Source of the DNA: Colocasia esculenta
Lineage: Eukaryota > Streptophyta > Magnoliopsida > Alismatales > Araceae
Direction: 5' to 3'
Length of the DNA: 64,000 nucleotides
NCBI GenBank assembly: GCA_014218235.1
Contig: CM024759.1
Coordinates: forward strand, 5,162,712-5,226,711
The notes beneath the pieces were generated by a model. That model did no database searches and was not told the DNA's origin. It saw only the letters and a program-made list of their open reading frames with translations. Below are positions 46,527-57,689 of this stretch, one piece after another; positions within the stretch are counted from its first letter, which is position 1, and every line of letters begins with the position of its first letter. The position numbers and the translations under genes are program-made.

Positions 46527-48341
46527 TCAAGAGACATGATCATCATGATCAGAATAATCATCTGCTGCCTCATCTGTCCCACTATCGCTATCGCTCCCGC
46601 TCTGATTTGCAGGAGGTACATCTTGGGTACGTGCCTGTGATGCCTGTATCTGGGAGAGGAGTATGCTCATCTCATCCACCTTCGTCGCTACATTCTCCAA
46701 TTGAGAAATCTTTTCTCGCATTTGTGTCATCTCCTCTGCCTGTGCTTTCAACTTTTCTTCTTGAACTTTTAACTGTTCTTGCATTATCCTTTCTCGCTCT
46801 GAAGTGGCAGACATTCCTGTAGATCTATACCATGTGCCCAACGTCTCTCCACTACCTGCACAGCGAACACGGCCTGGTCGATCTTTTCCCATGACTGAAA
46901 TGAAGGCGTCCTCAGGAGTCGCTGGGGTGTCGCTCTCGGCATCCATGTCTGAGGAAGGAGAAATCATCTGAGTCATAGCATCCTACAACAAAAAGTAGAG
47001 AAAAAAATATTAATGATACAATTATTGTAATGAAAACATATTCACATAAAAGAAATAGAAATAAAGTTGCTTACATATCGTCTCCTGCTCTCCTCATCTA
47101 CCCAGCTCTCGCTGCCGTCAGGTAAGTCTTTGCATCGACCCATCTTGAAAACCTCAAGTCGATGCGGAGTACGTCCATGCATTTGAGACTGTTTAAATTA
47201 AGCCAAAATAAGAAAGACATATAAGTAACTAAATGAAAGGGGTAACATAATTCATAAAACATAACTTACAAAATCATTCATCAATTGATAATGACTAGTC
47301 TTGCCCCGTCTACATGGCATTGACTGAGTGGCACGGTTTTGCTTATGTCGGTCAGCAACCCTCTAAAAAGACAAGAATAGACAGTTACTATTCCATTTAT
47401 AGAAACAAAATAATCATAAATAATTATATTCTAAGCATTTTAAATATTACCCGCTCATCTGTAGTAGTCCACATCTCGCACATTGTTTGCCATTCTAAGG
47501 AGTCAACACCTGCTGGGACGGAGGCAATCGCATCATCTAAAGACTTGCCATTAAAATGCTAACATGAAATACAAAATTATTGTCAATATATAAACAAGTT
47601 TTAAAAAATAAAGTACATATGAAAATGAAATAGTATATTAACTTACTCTTTTTTTTTGCTTGCTACGCCAGCTGCGATGCATGGCGCTCATGTGAGCAAG
47701 CATCTCCCTATCTGTTTTTTCTGTTCGCTCCCACTGGTACGTCAACTGCAAAACAAAGTCACTCAATTATAAGAAAAATAAACACATATATACTATTCAA
47801 TGTAAACAATAATTACCTGAAGATCTCTGAATAGCAACTCCTTAGTCGCAATAAGAAGCTTTGCAAAATCTTTTTGCCAAATCTTACAATACATTTTTGA
47901 TACAACGCCCATGCGACTCGTAAAGTGATCTGCAGTAGGGCCCACGCCATATCCTCGGACAACAGAGACATTCCATTGTTGTCCATCAGGTAGCCTCCTC
48001 TCTGTAACTCCCCTGGTCGGCCCTCGACGGCCAGTGCCCCTCCCCCAAGATGGTGCAGATGGTCCTGTTGAAATATAAATATTAAACATCATCAGAGAAT
48101 ATCTATTAAACAATGAATATAAAAGTTACACCAAATTAAAATATTAACCTTCTACAGAAGATGTAGATGCCTGAGGGCTGGAAAACGGAGCTATCTGTGG
48201 AAGAGTGGGAGCGAGAGGGAGCCCCTAAGATGTGGGAGGGGGAGGGATCCCCTGAGAGGTGGAAGGGACAGGGACCGACAGAGTCCGCTGCCTCCGTAGG
48301 CATGAGCCATCACGAGAAGAGCGCTCACCAGTAGAAGCCAT
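46527..48341 (-). pseudogene. TNPA-like gene (plant transposase Transposase_24 family), one stop
   Basis: It starts at ATG 48341. About seven exons fit GT-AG introns: 48341-48146, 48068-47818, about 47747-47640, 47560-47450, 47362-47270, 47190-47077 and 46983-46527. The protein ends with a coiled coil and an acidic tail. GRVRCAGSGETLGTWY and the block with RRGKTSHYQL match the Transposase_24 family. It would bind the subterminal repeats and assist TNP2. The only lesion I see is a TAG near 48227 in exon 1, in a proline-rich, probably dispensable segment. A later start could bypass it. Confidence 0.75.
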
Positions 48342-48458
48342 CTGTTAAAAAATTTGTTAGTAAATATGTAAACATCACAAGTAAAATATTTTCAATCTTG
48401 AACATCTATGTAAATTTATGTTAAAAATGCAATATAAATACTAATGTAAATAAATCAC

Positions 48459-51400
48459 CTAAATATCAATATAATCGTCCACTCTTACGCTACTTTCTTG
48501 ACATAGATCCACATCTTGAATTTCTCCTCTAATGGGAACATCAATCAGATTGTCCTGAAAACGCTTCGTCACTTGGTTCTATATCATTCTCAGGAGCATT
48601 ATCTTGCAAGTCGTAGTAATCACACGGACGTGCTTTGATAGGAATGATCCATCCTTCTGTTGTGTTATCATTGACATAGAACACCTGTTCCACTTAACTT
48701 GCCAAGGTAAATGGTTCATCTGTATTGAGTCTTTGACGAGTGTTCAGACTGATAGTTCCATATTTATCTATTTTAAATCCTATGTCTTTTCTATAAACAT
48801 CCAACAAGTCACACTCAAATAAAACAACACGTCTTTGATTATTAAAATATATTTCCAATACATCATTTAGACGTCCATAATATATCCATCACATCCGGAT
48901 TCAAGTTCTGCATTCACAATAACTCCAGACAACTGAGTGACCTTTGTTGCATCAATAGATGATGTACGAAACCTGAATCCATTGACAATATAGCCCGAGT
49001 GTGAACGTGCAAACCTTGAAGGTGTTCGTGCTAGACAGTATATATCAGGAGTACACCGAGGATCATTTGCATCGTACAAATCTTTCACATAAATTTGGAA
49101 CCACTTCAAGAAATTCCTTTCTGTATGGCTTGAACTCTCTACACATCTCTTGTGTTCAAAAAAATATTCATCGATATCTTCAATCTGTTTAAGAATGTAC
49201 AGATGTGCCTTCTCAACTTCTTCTTCAGACAATATACGACTATTACCAGCTCCTACTAAGAAATGTCCTGAAGACTTGAATATCAAACAACCTCCTTCAT
49301 CATTGTCTTCAGAGGGGACATCATAGTTTCTTTCCCTTCGATTAAAGCGAGTGTCAATACCCTCCATATACATAGAACAAAATGAGATTGTTTCCTCCAT
49401 AAGGTAGCCTTCAACAATTGAACCTTCTGGATGTGCCCTATTTAAAACATAGTCTTTCAATTTCTTCAAAAATCTCTCTATAGGATACATCCATCGGTAT
49501 TGAACTGGTCCCGCAATTCTCGCTTCATATGCAAGATGTATAATCAAATGAACCATGACATCAAAAAAAGACGGTGGAAAAATTTGCTCAAACTTACATA
49601 ATGTTACTGCAATATCACCTTCCAATGTAAGCAAACGATCAGATTGAAGAACTTTGGAACAGACATCTCTAAAATATATGCTTAACTCTGTAATTGGGTC
49701 TGTGACATCTTGATTCACAATACCACGAATTGCCAACGGCAATAATACTTGCATGTATATATGGCAATCATGACTCTTCAGCCCTACCAATTTTCCACTT
49801 CCAATATCTACACATTTCATCAAGTTGGAGGAATATCCATCTGGAACTTTTATATTACGCAGAAAGTTGCACACAGCCGTTGTCTGCAATCTGTTCAATG
49901 TATATTCTGCCGCTGGTAACCTGGTCTTATTTTGACTGTCTGACTGTGGATGGAATTCTGGTCTTATTCCCCACTGTGCCATATCTAACCGTGCATTCAG
50001 ACTATCTTTGCTCTTTTCCCCACCAAGAAGATTCAAAGTTCCCAACAAATTGTCACATACATTCTTCTCAATGTGCATTACATCCAGGTTGTGCCGAATG
50101 AGTAGATTTGACCAATACGGCAGCTCTCTAAAAAAATACTTTGTTTCTTCCATCCCTCTAAATTCTTGATATCATTTTTAAATTTCTTTCCAAATCTGAT
50201 ATGAGGAAGTTGAAGTTGTTGATTCCACACTGCAGCACCCGTTAACACTTCTGGACGCTTACGACGTTCAGCCACGCCATCAAATTTGTGTTGATACTCA
50301 CGCCTTCTCCATCAATGACTGATTGGCAAAAATCGTCGGTGCCCTAGAAAACAGAATTTTCGACAATTGTGCAGCCATTTTGAATTTGTATCATAATGAC
50401 AGGATGGACATGCATGCTTTCCTTTGGTACTCCATCCTGATAAATTGGCATATGCAGGAAAATAATTGATCATCCACAGTAGGGCAGCTCTCATTTGAAA
50501 ATTCTGTTTGTTTGAAGCATCATATGTTTCAACACCGTTGTCCCACAAATCTTTCAATTCTTCTATCAACGGTTGTAAATAGACATCGATATCATTTCCA
50601 GGACTTTTAGGACCTGGAATAAGTAATGGCATCATCATAAACGTCTGCTTCATGCACATCCATGGCGGAAAATTATAAACTACTATCATCATAGGCCATA
50701 CACTGTATCTGCTACTCATCATCCCAAATGGATTGAACCCATCAGTTGCTAAGCCGAGTCTCATGTCGCGAACCTCTACCGAAAAATCTGGATATTGATC
50801 ATCGAAATGTCGCCATGCTTCAGAGTCAGCAGGATGTCGCATAGTTCCATTTTCCGAGAGACTTCGGCCATCTTTGTGCCATGTCATCCACTTGGCTATC
50901 TTAGAAGACATGAACATTCTTTGCAATCTATCTTTCATTGGAAAATAACGCAATATTTTATATGGCACATGTTTGCGACATCTCTTCTTCAGGCTACCAT
51001 GTTGCGTATTTTCTTTGTACCTGGGAGCATTACATGCTGGACATCGATCCCTATGTTCATGTTCATTTCGAAACAAGACACAGTCATTCTGACAAGCATC
51101 TATCTTCTCATTGACCTAACCCCAAATCTTTCATAGTCTTCTTCAATTCATACCATGTTCGAGGTAAATTAGCTCCTTCTGGTAATACTTCTCTAAGCAA
51201 CTCAAGAAACATTCCCATACAAGAAGCTGTCACTTTGTTCATAGTCTTAATGTGCAATAGTTTCAACAGAAATGTCAATTTTGAAAATTTGACACAACCA
51301 GGATATAATGGTATTTCAGCATCTTCTAACAATTGATAAAAATCTTTTGCTTTCTCATTTGGTTCATGTTCCTCTGCTCTCCTCTCTATTTCAGCCTCTT

Positions 51401-51767
51401 GTAACTCATGTAACATTTCAATTGTTGTATCAATTTGCTCTTCTATTTGTGCTTCATTAGCAGACGGGCTAACTGTATGAACATCAACTAATGGTGCCTC
51501 TCCATGACATACCCAATTGGTATACCGTGTCCAAAATCCATCTACTTTAAGATGAATTTCAACATCCATCCGGGACAACTTCACTCCGTTAACACAATTA
51601 CGACACGAACACTGTATGAACTCATAATTTTGTCCATGTCTAAGAGATTGTCTTTGTTCATCGAAAGCAAAATCCAAAAACTCATCTACTCCTTTCTCAT
51701 ATCTAGGATCCAAACGATCTCTAAGTTGTATCCAACTCTTATCGAGTCTTGCCATTTTAGGATACAA
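48459..51767 (-). pseudogene. TNP2-type CACTA transposase, broken
   Basis: In order on the minus strand: transposase-associated domain (MARLDKSWIQLRDR, SCRNCVNG), TNP2 domain (ATDGFNPFGMMSSRYSVWPM, then IPGPKSPGNDIDVYLQPLIE, YDASNKQNFQMRAALLWMIN), DUF4218-like part (HNLDVMHIEKNVCDNLLGTL) and DUF4216-like C-terminus (EQVFYVNDNTTEGW) ending at 48459. Lesions: frameshift near 51113, TGA at 50312, frameshift near 50125 in a T-run, frameshift near 48880, and TAA near 48700 where glutamine is expected. No introns. The enzyme would cut at the CACTA termini; this copy cannot. Confidence 0.88.
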
Positions 51768-53265
51768 TAGTTCTGCATTGACAATAACCCATCAGCCTAA
51801 GTTGTACCTAAACGATGTCTATGTTGTATCGAATAAATATGAATTAACCGACAATTCAAATAAAATTTTGACAGCACCTCCCCTATACCAGGAGCATTTT
51901 CACACATACATTCCACACACACATACATGTATGCATAAATTCCTGCAAAAATATGGGGTGCCTACAAACAATCGTGCCCATCTATGGATATTTGATTCAT
52001 CTGTCCATTCTTAATTTATTATATGTGTATTGAGATTGTCTTAAAATTTTCCATAGTCGTAAATGGGAAAAAATGAAAAAAAAAGGTCCACTCATCTCAC
52101 TCATTCATATTCATGTGTTCTCCATCTTCTCATTCATACATCCTGTAAAGCACAATGTATACACAATGTAATCTGCTCACACCCAGGCTCGCTGGATTAA
52201 AAAAATATGAGCCACCACCCAGGCTCGCTGGTTCAACAAATAAATATAGAGGGGATGGAAGGATTACCTGAGCAGATAAGAGATCAAAACCTAAATAGCC
52301 TGAACCAATGGATACCTGCATTGAACAAGAAAAGTAATATGAGTGCATATGCAACTTAAAAAAAATCATGGTTCAACAAAAAAAGTAATGGTCTAATAAT
52401 CAAGATCTAACAACTGAGTAGTTTATAAAATAGATAGACAAAAATTAACAGAGTTAGATAGAACCAATTAATTGCCCCTTTTTAAAAAGCCTCAAACAAT
52501 TAAATTCATCTAACAAATTAAAAGCCTCAAACAATCAAGTATTCTAAACAACATAATATGATGACATTTACAAATAGGAATCAAAGTATTAGCATGTTAC
52601 TATGTATGAGGGGGATGGGGGGTACGATTATGAGGTCATAGATTAGGATCTCATTGAGAGCAAGTTTTTTCTTTAAAAAAAAGATGATATAAACACCAAA
52701 AGGAATTAGATTGTGTTAATAAGTGATAAAGCAGCCCAAATTTTCACGTGATCATACTTGCATGTCATAAAGCTGATTAATCTATTGAATGACTTTAGTC
52801 CTCACAATTAAGGTTAGGACAAGGGAACTTAGGATTTGTTAATTGAGTTTGGTGGACATTGCGTTAGATAAATAGATAAGACAAAATGTTAAGTGGCATG
52901 TTTATATCTTCAATGATGTCATCCAACACTCAATGAACCTTTCATTAGATAAATAGGTGGGAGAGGATGCTAAGTAAACACCATAAAAAGCCACAGTAGT
53001 GGTGACAGCATAAGATTAAATTATCTGCTCAAGAAGAAATAATTAAGAATATTTCATTCGAAGGGGAATCTAACGACAACATATAGCATGGTATCGAGCT
53101 CTCAAATAAACAAAATTTATAGATATTTGAGCAACTAAGCCATCTAACGAAAAAGAAGACAAGATTTGATGGAGAAGATTTAAAAACACTTGGGTAACTA
53201 ATTAGTCATCTAAGAATAAAATATTAGAGCAAAGACTAATGGAACCTTGTGAGCAAGGCTCCATC
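51768..53265. other. CACTA internal region upstream of TNP2
   Basis: AT-rich sequence without a credible gene. The phrase CCACCCAGGCTCGCTGG occurs at about 52182-52197 and 52213-52230. A third copy (CTCGTTGG) lies at 46405-46424, beyond the TNPA stop. Confidence 0.5.
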
Positions 53266-53339
53266 CTACCAACAATTGCCCCCTTGCATCATTGATATGG
53301 GTGAAAAATTTTCCATCCATGATATGGGTGGAAAATTGG

Positions 53340-53545
53340 CTACCGAAGGAGGAAGGGAAGCAGGGGGAGGGGTGGGGGCCGTGTAAGGGGAGGGGGCCGG
53401 GGAGGGAGGGGTGGGGGCCGCCGGAGGGGAGGGGGCCGCCGGAGGGAAGGGGCCAGGGAGGGAGGGGTGGGGGCCGCCGGAGGGGAGGGGGCCGCTGGAG
53501 GGAAGGGGGCCGGGGAGGGAGGGGTGGGGGCCGCCGGAGGGACTC
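53340..53545. repeat. G-rich 57-bp minisatellite
   Basis: About 3.5 copies of a unit containing GGGAGGGAGGGGTGGGGGCC followed by GCCGGAGGGGAGGGGG. Runs of three to five G are dense on the plus strand, so G-quadruplex formation is plausible. On the minus strand it reads as a proline-rich frame (PSLPGPFPPAAPSPP) of doubtful reality. Confidence 0.85.
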
Positions 53546-53619
53546 ACCATGGGTAGTGGAGGGAGCCGTCGGAGTTGAGGGCGTCGCTGGAGGAGGTGGG
53601 GGCGTCGTTGGCCTTCGGG

Positions 53620-53643
53620 AAGAGAGAGAGAGCGAGAGAGAGA

Positions 53644-53739
<96 letters not shown>

Positions 53740-53765
53740 TGAGAGAGCGCGCGAGAGAGTGAGAG
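53620..53765. repeat. (GA)n microsatellite
   Basis: Roughly 145 bp of almost pure GA dinucleotides on the plus strand, ending in GCGCGAGAGAG. On the minus strand it is a CT tract of the kind found in plant 5' leaders. Confidence 0.95.
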
Positions 53766-53799
53766 AGCGCGCATCGAAAGTTAATTAGGCGGGAGAGGC

Positions 53800-53880
53800 G
53801 AAAATATGGCAGCGGCTATAAAGCCGCTGCCATATTATTATTTAGCAGCGGCTATAATGAGACGCTGCCATAACAGTATT
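53800..53880. repeat. Internal copy of CACTA subterminal-type repeats
   Basis: GGCAGCGGCTATAAAGCCGC followed by TGCC, and AGCAGCGGCTATAATG, form hairpin pairs like those at the element ends, though this is 5.5 kb inside. They include a TATAAAG on the plus strand whose context is palindromic. Confidence 0.75.
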
Positions 53881-53919
53881 AGAAAATTAAAAATATTTAC
53901 TACCCACATTGCAGTGAGG

Positions 53920-54320
53920 TAGTCGGTCGACCGGCATTGCATGGATCGGTCGTCTGATCTACTCAGTGCAGTTTGCCACGCAGTAGTGAGAAAGTCTGTC
54001 GACCGATATCTAGTGGTCGGTCGACCGATCTACTCAGTGCATTTTGGCTGGCAGCAGTGAGTAAGTCCGTCGACCGATTTCTAGTGGTCGGTCGATCGAT
54101 CTATTCAGTGCATTTTGCAACGCAGCAGTGAGAAAGGCGGTCTACCGATATCTAGTGGTCGGTCGACCGATCTACTCAGTGCATTTTGGCTGGCAGCAGT
54201 GAGTTAGTCGGTCGACCGATTTCTAGTGGTTGGTCGACCGATCTATTCAGTGCATTTTGCAACGCAGCAGTGAGAAAGGCAGACGACCGATTTCTAGTGG
54301 TCGGTCGACCGATCAAGGCA
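53920..54320. repeat. Tandem array of CGGTCGACCG-type palindromes (71-bp unit)
   Basis: Five copies of a unit of about 71 bp, each with two palindromes close to CGGTCGACCGAT separated by TTTCTAGTGGT and joined by CAGTGCATTTTG and GCAGCAGTGAGAAAG. About twelve sites in total, most intact. A related array lies at 57400-57680. Confidence 0.9.
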
Positions 54321-54489
54321 ATCTATTTTTTGCAATGCCTACGCTATCCTCTTGCTTGAAGGATATGACAAACAGTAAAGTACAATGACATTTTTGTGAT
54401 GGATCACAAATCCATTTCCACAAACCATTTCATGATCTCTCTCTTTCTCTTACACACACGCACACACACATACACACACAGACACACCT

Positions 54490-54715
54490 ATAATATGAGA
54501 TCAGTTGAACATGAGTTTGCTTCATGGGTATATATAACACATATGTATATATATGTTCACTTAATTTGTGTATAAAATATTTATATTTGAGAATATTACA
54601 AATATATACATATATATCTAGCACTAATATACTTGATTATTTGTAATATAAATTAATAACATATGTATATATGAATCACTAAACTAAAATAACTTATTAT
54701 TAAAGAATATGATTT
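54490..54715. repeat. AT-rich module, first copy
   Basis: GAGATCAGTTGAACATGAGT to AACTTATTATTAAAGAAT. It matches 58612-58925 with a few changes and different (TA)n lengths. The captured gene fragment starts 15 bp beyond its end. Confidence 0.8.
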
Positions 54716-54729
54716 CAAGTGAACTTTCT

Positions 54730-55440
54730 GTTCACCCAAGACATCTGAAACAAATGAAGGGACATCAGGTAGAAGGATTCAATTTCTTGTTGCATGTCAG
54801 GAAGCTCTACTAAATGTACCTAGCCTCCTTATTTTAGATGAGGGCCATACTCCCAGAAATAAAAGCAAAAATATGCTAAGTAGAGCATCTATAGGTTTCG
54901 ACAGGAGGTACCTGAAAACTGAGATGGAGGGAACTTTCTGTGATATAGTGGAAGAAACATTGCAAAATGATGATCATTCTAGAAGGCGAGCCTCGGTGAT
55001 TTCTTGCATTACTACAAAGGTGATTTCTTGGACGAGTTACCAGGTTATATTGATTTCACTATGCTACTGAACCTTAGCTCCAAACAGAAAAAAATTATCA
55101 GAGAGTTAAGAAATTATGAGAAATTTAAGGGATGTGCAGTTGGCAGTGCAGTGTACTTAATTGCATCCCTGCCTGAAGGATTGCGTTGATTATGCTTCTG
55201 GAGACAGGAGTGCCAGAATGGAAGATCAAGAAATTGACGATCTTTTGGAATCCATAGACTTGTTAGATGGAGTAAAGACAAAATTCGTTCTGAACATTTT
55301 GTCAATGGAAGACACTGCCGGAGAGAAAGTGCTTGTGTTCAGCCATTACATTCTTCCACTCAGATTCTTGAAGAGGCTAATTCTAAAGATTGCCAGCCAA
55401 AGGGACAGAATTTTGCTGCTAACTGACACTGTACGTTTGT
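54730..55440 (+). pseudogene. Captured fragment resembling a DRD1/CHR35-type SNF2 chromatin remodeller
   Basis: Plus-strand codons spell pieces of an SNF2 ATPase of the DRD1/CLASSY group: KQMKGHQVEGFNF, then VACQEALLNVPSLLILDEGH with TPRN (Walker B, DEGH form), LHYYKGDFLDELPGYIDFTM, a linker with KQKKIIRELR, VKTKFVLNILSMEDTAGEK and VFSHYILPLRFLKRL. The Walker A block and other segments are missing through internal deletions, and the frame shifts near 55005 and 55160. Coding similarity ends at 55430 exactly before a GT donor, so the source was probably genomic DNA with introns. DRD1 acts with Pol V in RNA-directed DNA methylation. The fragment lies opposite to the transposase genes. The exact paralogue is not certain. 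Confidence 0.72.
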
Positions 55441-56200
55441 CATTAACATTTTAATGTTGTTTCCAACTTGTTGGTTCCTTAGTTTATTTTTGCAAACATA
55501 ACATAACTTTTTTTTGGTAATGGTGCAGCTAATGTCCCTTGATAGGAGTTGTTGTGCCCCTCCTTTGGGCACATTACAGAGCATACCTTTTGGATGTAGA
55601 TGCCTCATTTGGTCTTTGCTTTTACTAGAAGTATCGTGGACAAATATGTTTGTTATACATCATTCTGAACTTCCTCATTTGTAAGGTACTCATAGGTTTC
55701 TTATTTATTGGTACCTAAAAATTGGTGAAACTCTTCTGACAATAGAAACTCTTCTGCACTTTATTCATACAGCATTCAGCAATAACATTAAGTTCATGCT
55801 AAGAAAAGTAGTTTTGTGTTGAGCCTCGTTTTGTCAGCAATAGCATTCTGAAAGTGTGGGCTTCTCTCCTCCTTTCCTCTTGGTATGATAGAGTTTCCAG
55901 ACGGAGAGGAGGGAGAACCATGGGCATGGTGAGAAAATGCTTGCCTACAAAGAGGCACTTTTTCTGAATGATGCTGAGTGCAAACACCCATGATTATTGG
56001 TCAGGTTTTTCATATACCAGAAAGTGCATCAAGCAATCACATACCAGATGAACAAGAAAATATGATAGACATATTGTAGCTATTACATAAAGAGCACCCT
56101 TTTGTCACAGCAAAGAGGCGAGAGTAGGATAGGAAAAGCAAAAGGTAGAGATCATAGAACAACTAAGGAATCACAAAGAAGGAGGCTGATTCTGAGAAGG
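55441..56200. other. Spacer after the captured fragment
   Basis: The first 90 bp may be retained intron (acceptor-like GGTGCAG at 55529). The rest has no recognised ORF; short minus-strand frames at 55794-55991 overlap in two frames and are not credible. Confidence 0.4.
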
Positions 56201-57105
56201 TCACAAGTACCCCATGATTTCCCGTAACATTTGAGACTGGGAGTCTATGTGGCCCTGGTGGCTAACTCTCAACTCAGCAAGATCTTTAGAGAGATTCCCG
56301 ACTGCCTCGCCCACTTGCCAAACTTCTCCCCGAATAGATGCCATCTCCCCCTCAAGCCTGGTCAAGCTACCTTGGATCCGCAGTTGGAAGTCATCACCTC
56401 CGGCAGCCGAAGGAGGCAAGTCTTGTTCCATAGGAGCCAAATACTCTTCTTCTTCATGTCTATCATCTTCAACTTGTGCTTCACCTTCGCCTTCATCTTC
56501 CGTTTCTTCTTCACTGTCTTCACCAGGGTCATCAGTGACATTCCTCATGAATTGTCCATTAACAATCCTGTAATTCATGAACCTCATGATGTTGGTTTCA
56601 TTGTAGACCAAGGAGACAGAAATATTTTCATTGTAGATCAAAGCATGACGTGCCATCCATGGTGCCGGATCTTTTCCCAACAAAACTTGGCACATATCAC
56701 TATCATAATACTGGACATGTTCCACTAAATAACCAGCATTTCGAATGTCTAATGCATGACTAAGAACTGTATCACTCACGTGAATCTCAACTCCATTAAC
56801 AGCAGTAAATAGTCTGTTGTTGCTTGTATATAAATTTGCATAGAATTGCTGAACCAAATCTGGATAATAGACTCTATGGATAGACATGAAGTGAACCCAC
56901 CCTTGTGTTGCAAATAGAAGACTGAGCATGGGCTCCGTATTGTCTAGATTGTCGAAGTCCACATACCGATGGGGCAGAATTTTCCTTCTTCTTTCAACCA
57001 ACAACTCTCAAGGAGCCAAGGGAACTTGTGTAGCCGCCCCTGCTCCTTCACCAACGTGGCGGCGACGACTCGGGTCCGAACGACGATCGCGCATCCGTGG
57101 AGGCA
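56201..57105 (-). pseudogene. Putative plant transposon protein inside CACTA, one stop
   Basis: From ATG 57105 (MPPRMRDRRSDPSRR) the frame runs to 56201 with one TGA about 100 bp in. The body contains VYYPDLVQQFYANLY, like the FYPRLVQEFYLN block of the SIRE post-pol ORF at 7058-7849, so both belong to the same plant transposon-protein family. An acidic segment (DDPGEDSEEETEDEGEGE) and a C-terminal coiled coil (LTRLEGEMASIRGEVWQVGE) follow. A TATA box and a palindrome array lie just upstream. It could have been carried in by another element or be a passenger of the CACTA. Function is unknown. Confidence 0.65.
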
Positions 57106-57367
57106 TCGGAGATGGAGAAGGGGTGAGGGAAATGAGAAGGAAGATGGAGAAGGGGAGAAGAGTTCTAGGGCAAGTAGATGAAGATGGAGAAGAGGAGAAG
57201 AGGAGAAGAGTTCTAGGGTAAGAAGGGAAAGATGGAGAAGGGGGGAAGAGTTATAGGGCAAGAAGGAGGCAATGGAGAAGGAGGGAAGAGTTCTAGGGCA
57301 AGAAAAGCACCTTGGGGGCTGGAGAGATGGAGGAGAAGTTGTGTGGGATGTTTCCCACCCACCCTAA

Positions 57368-57376
57368 CATATATAG
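57368..57376 (-). promoter_or_regulatory. TATA box for the ORF ending at 56201
   Basis: The minus strand reads TATATATG, about 265 bp before ATG 57105. The palindrome array at 57400-57680 stands immediately upstream. Confidence 0.55.
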
Positions 57377-57399
57377 GAGGCGGTTTGGGTTGATACAAA

Positions 57400-57680
57400 G
57401 TGGGTCGGTCGCGACCGAAGCGAACCGGACGAAATCGCGACCGGAATTGGTCGATCGATTCTAATATATCGTTCGACCGACCTACCCAGTGCAGATTACA
57501 ATGGGAGCAGTGTAAACGTCGGTCGACCGACCGACCCAGTGCACAATACAATGAGGCAGTGTAAACGTCGGTCGACCGAATGTGCATCATCGGTCGACCG
57601 ACCGATCCAGTGCACAATACAATGGGGCAGTGTAAACGTCGGTCGACCGAATATGCATCATCGGTCGACCGACCAACGCA
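57400..57680. repeat. Second array of CGGTCGACCG-type palindromes
   Basis: Three to four units of about 78 bp carry CGTCGGTCGACCGAC or ATCGGTCGACCGACCGAT, linked by CCAGTGCACAATACAATG and GGCAGTGTAAACG. The spacing elements CAGTGCA and GCAGTG are shared with the array at 53920-54320, so the two are homologous. Confidence 0.88.
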
Positions 57681-57689
57681 ATTCAGATT

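Noticed and set aside
53544..53774. Leu/Ser repeat protein encoded by the (GA)n run
   Set aside because: Pure dinucleotide microsatellite translation.
53920..54320. Regularly spaced short palindromic repeats that could recall a CRISPR array
   Set aside because: The spacers are themselves repeated (71-bp tandem unit), there are no cas genes, and the sequence is plant DNA inside a CACTA transposon.
57213..57617. 134-residue minus-strand frame
   Set aside because: It runs through the palindrome array and the TATA region upstream of the real ORF; repeat-derived, no domain.
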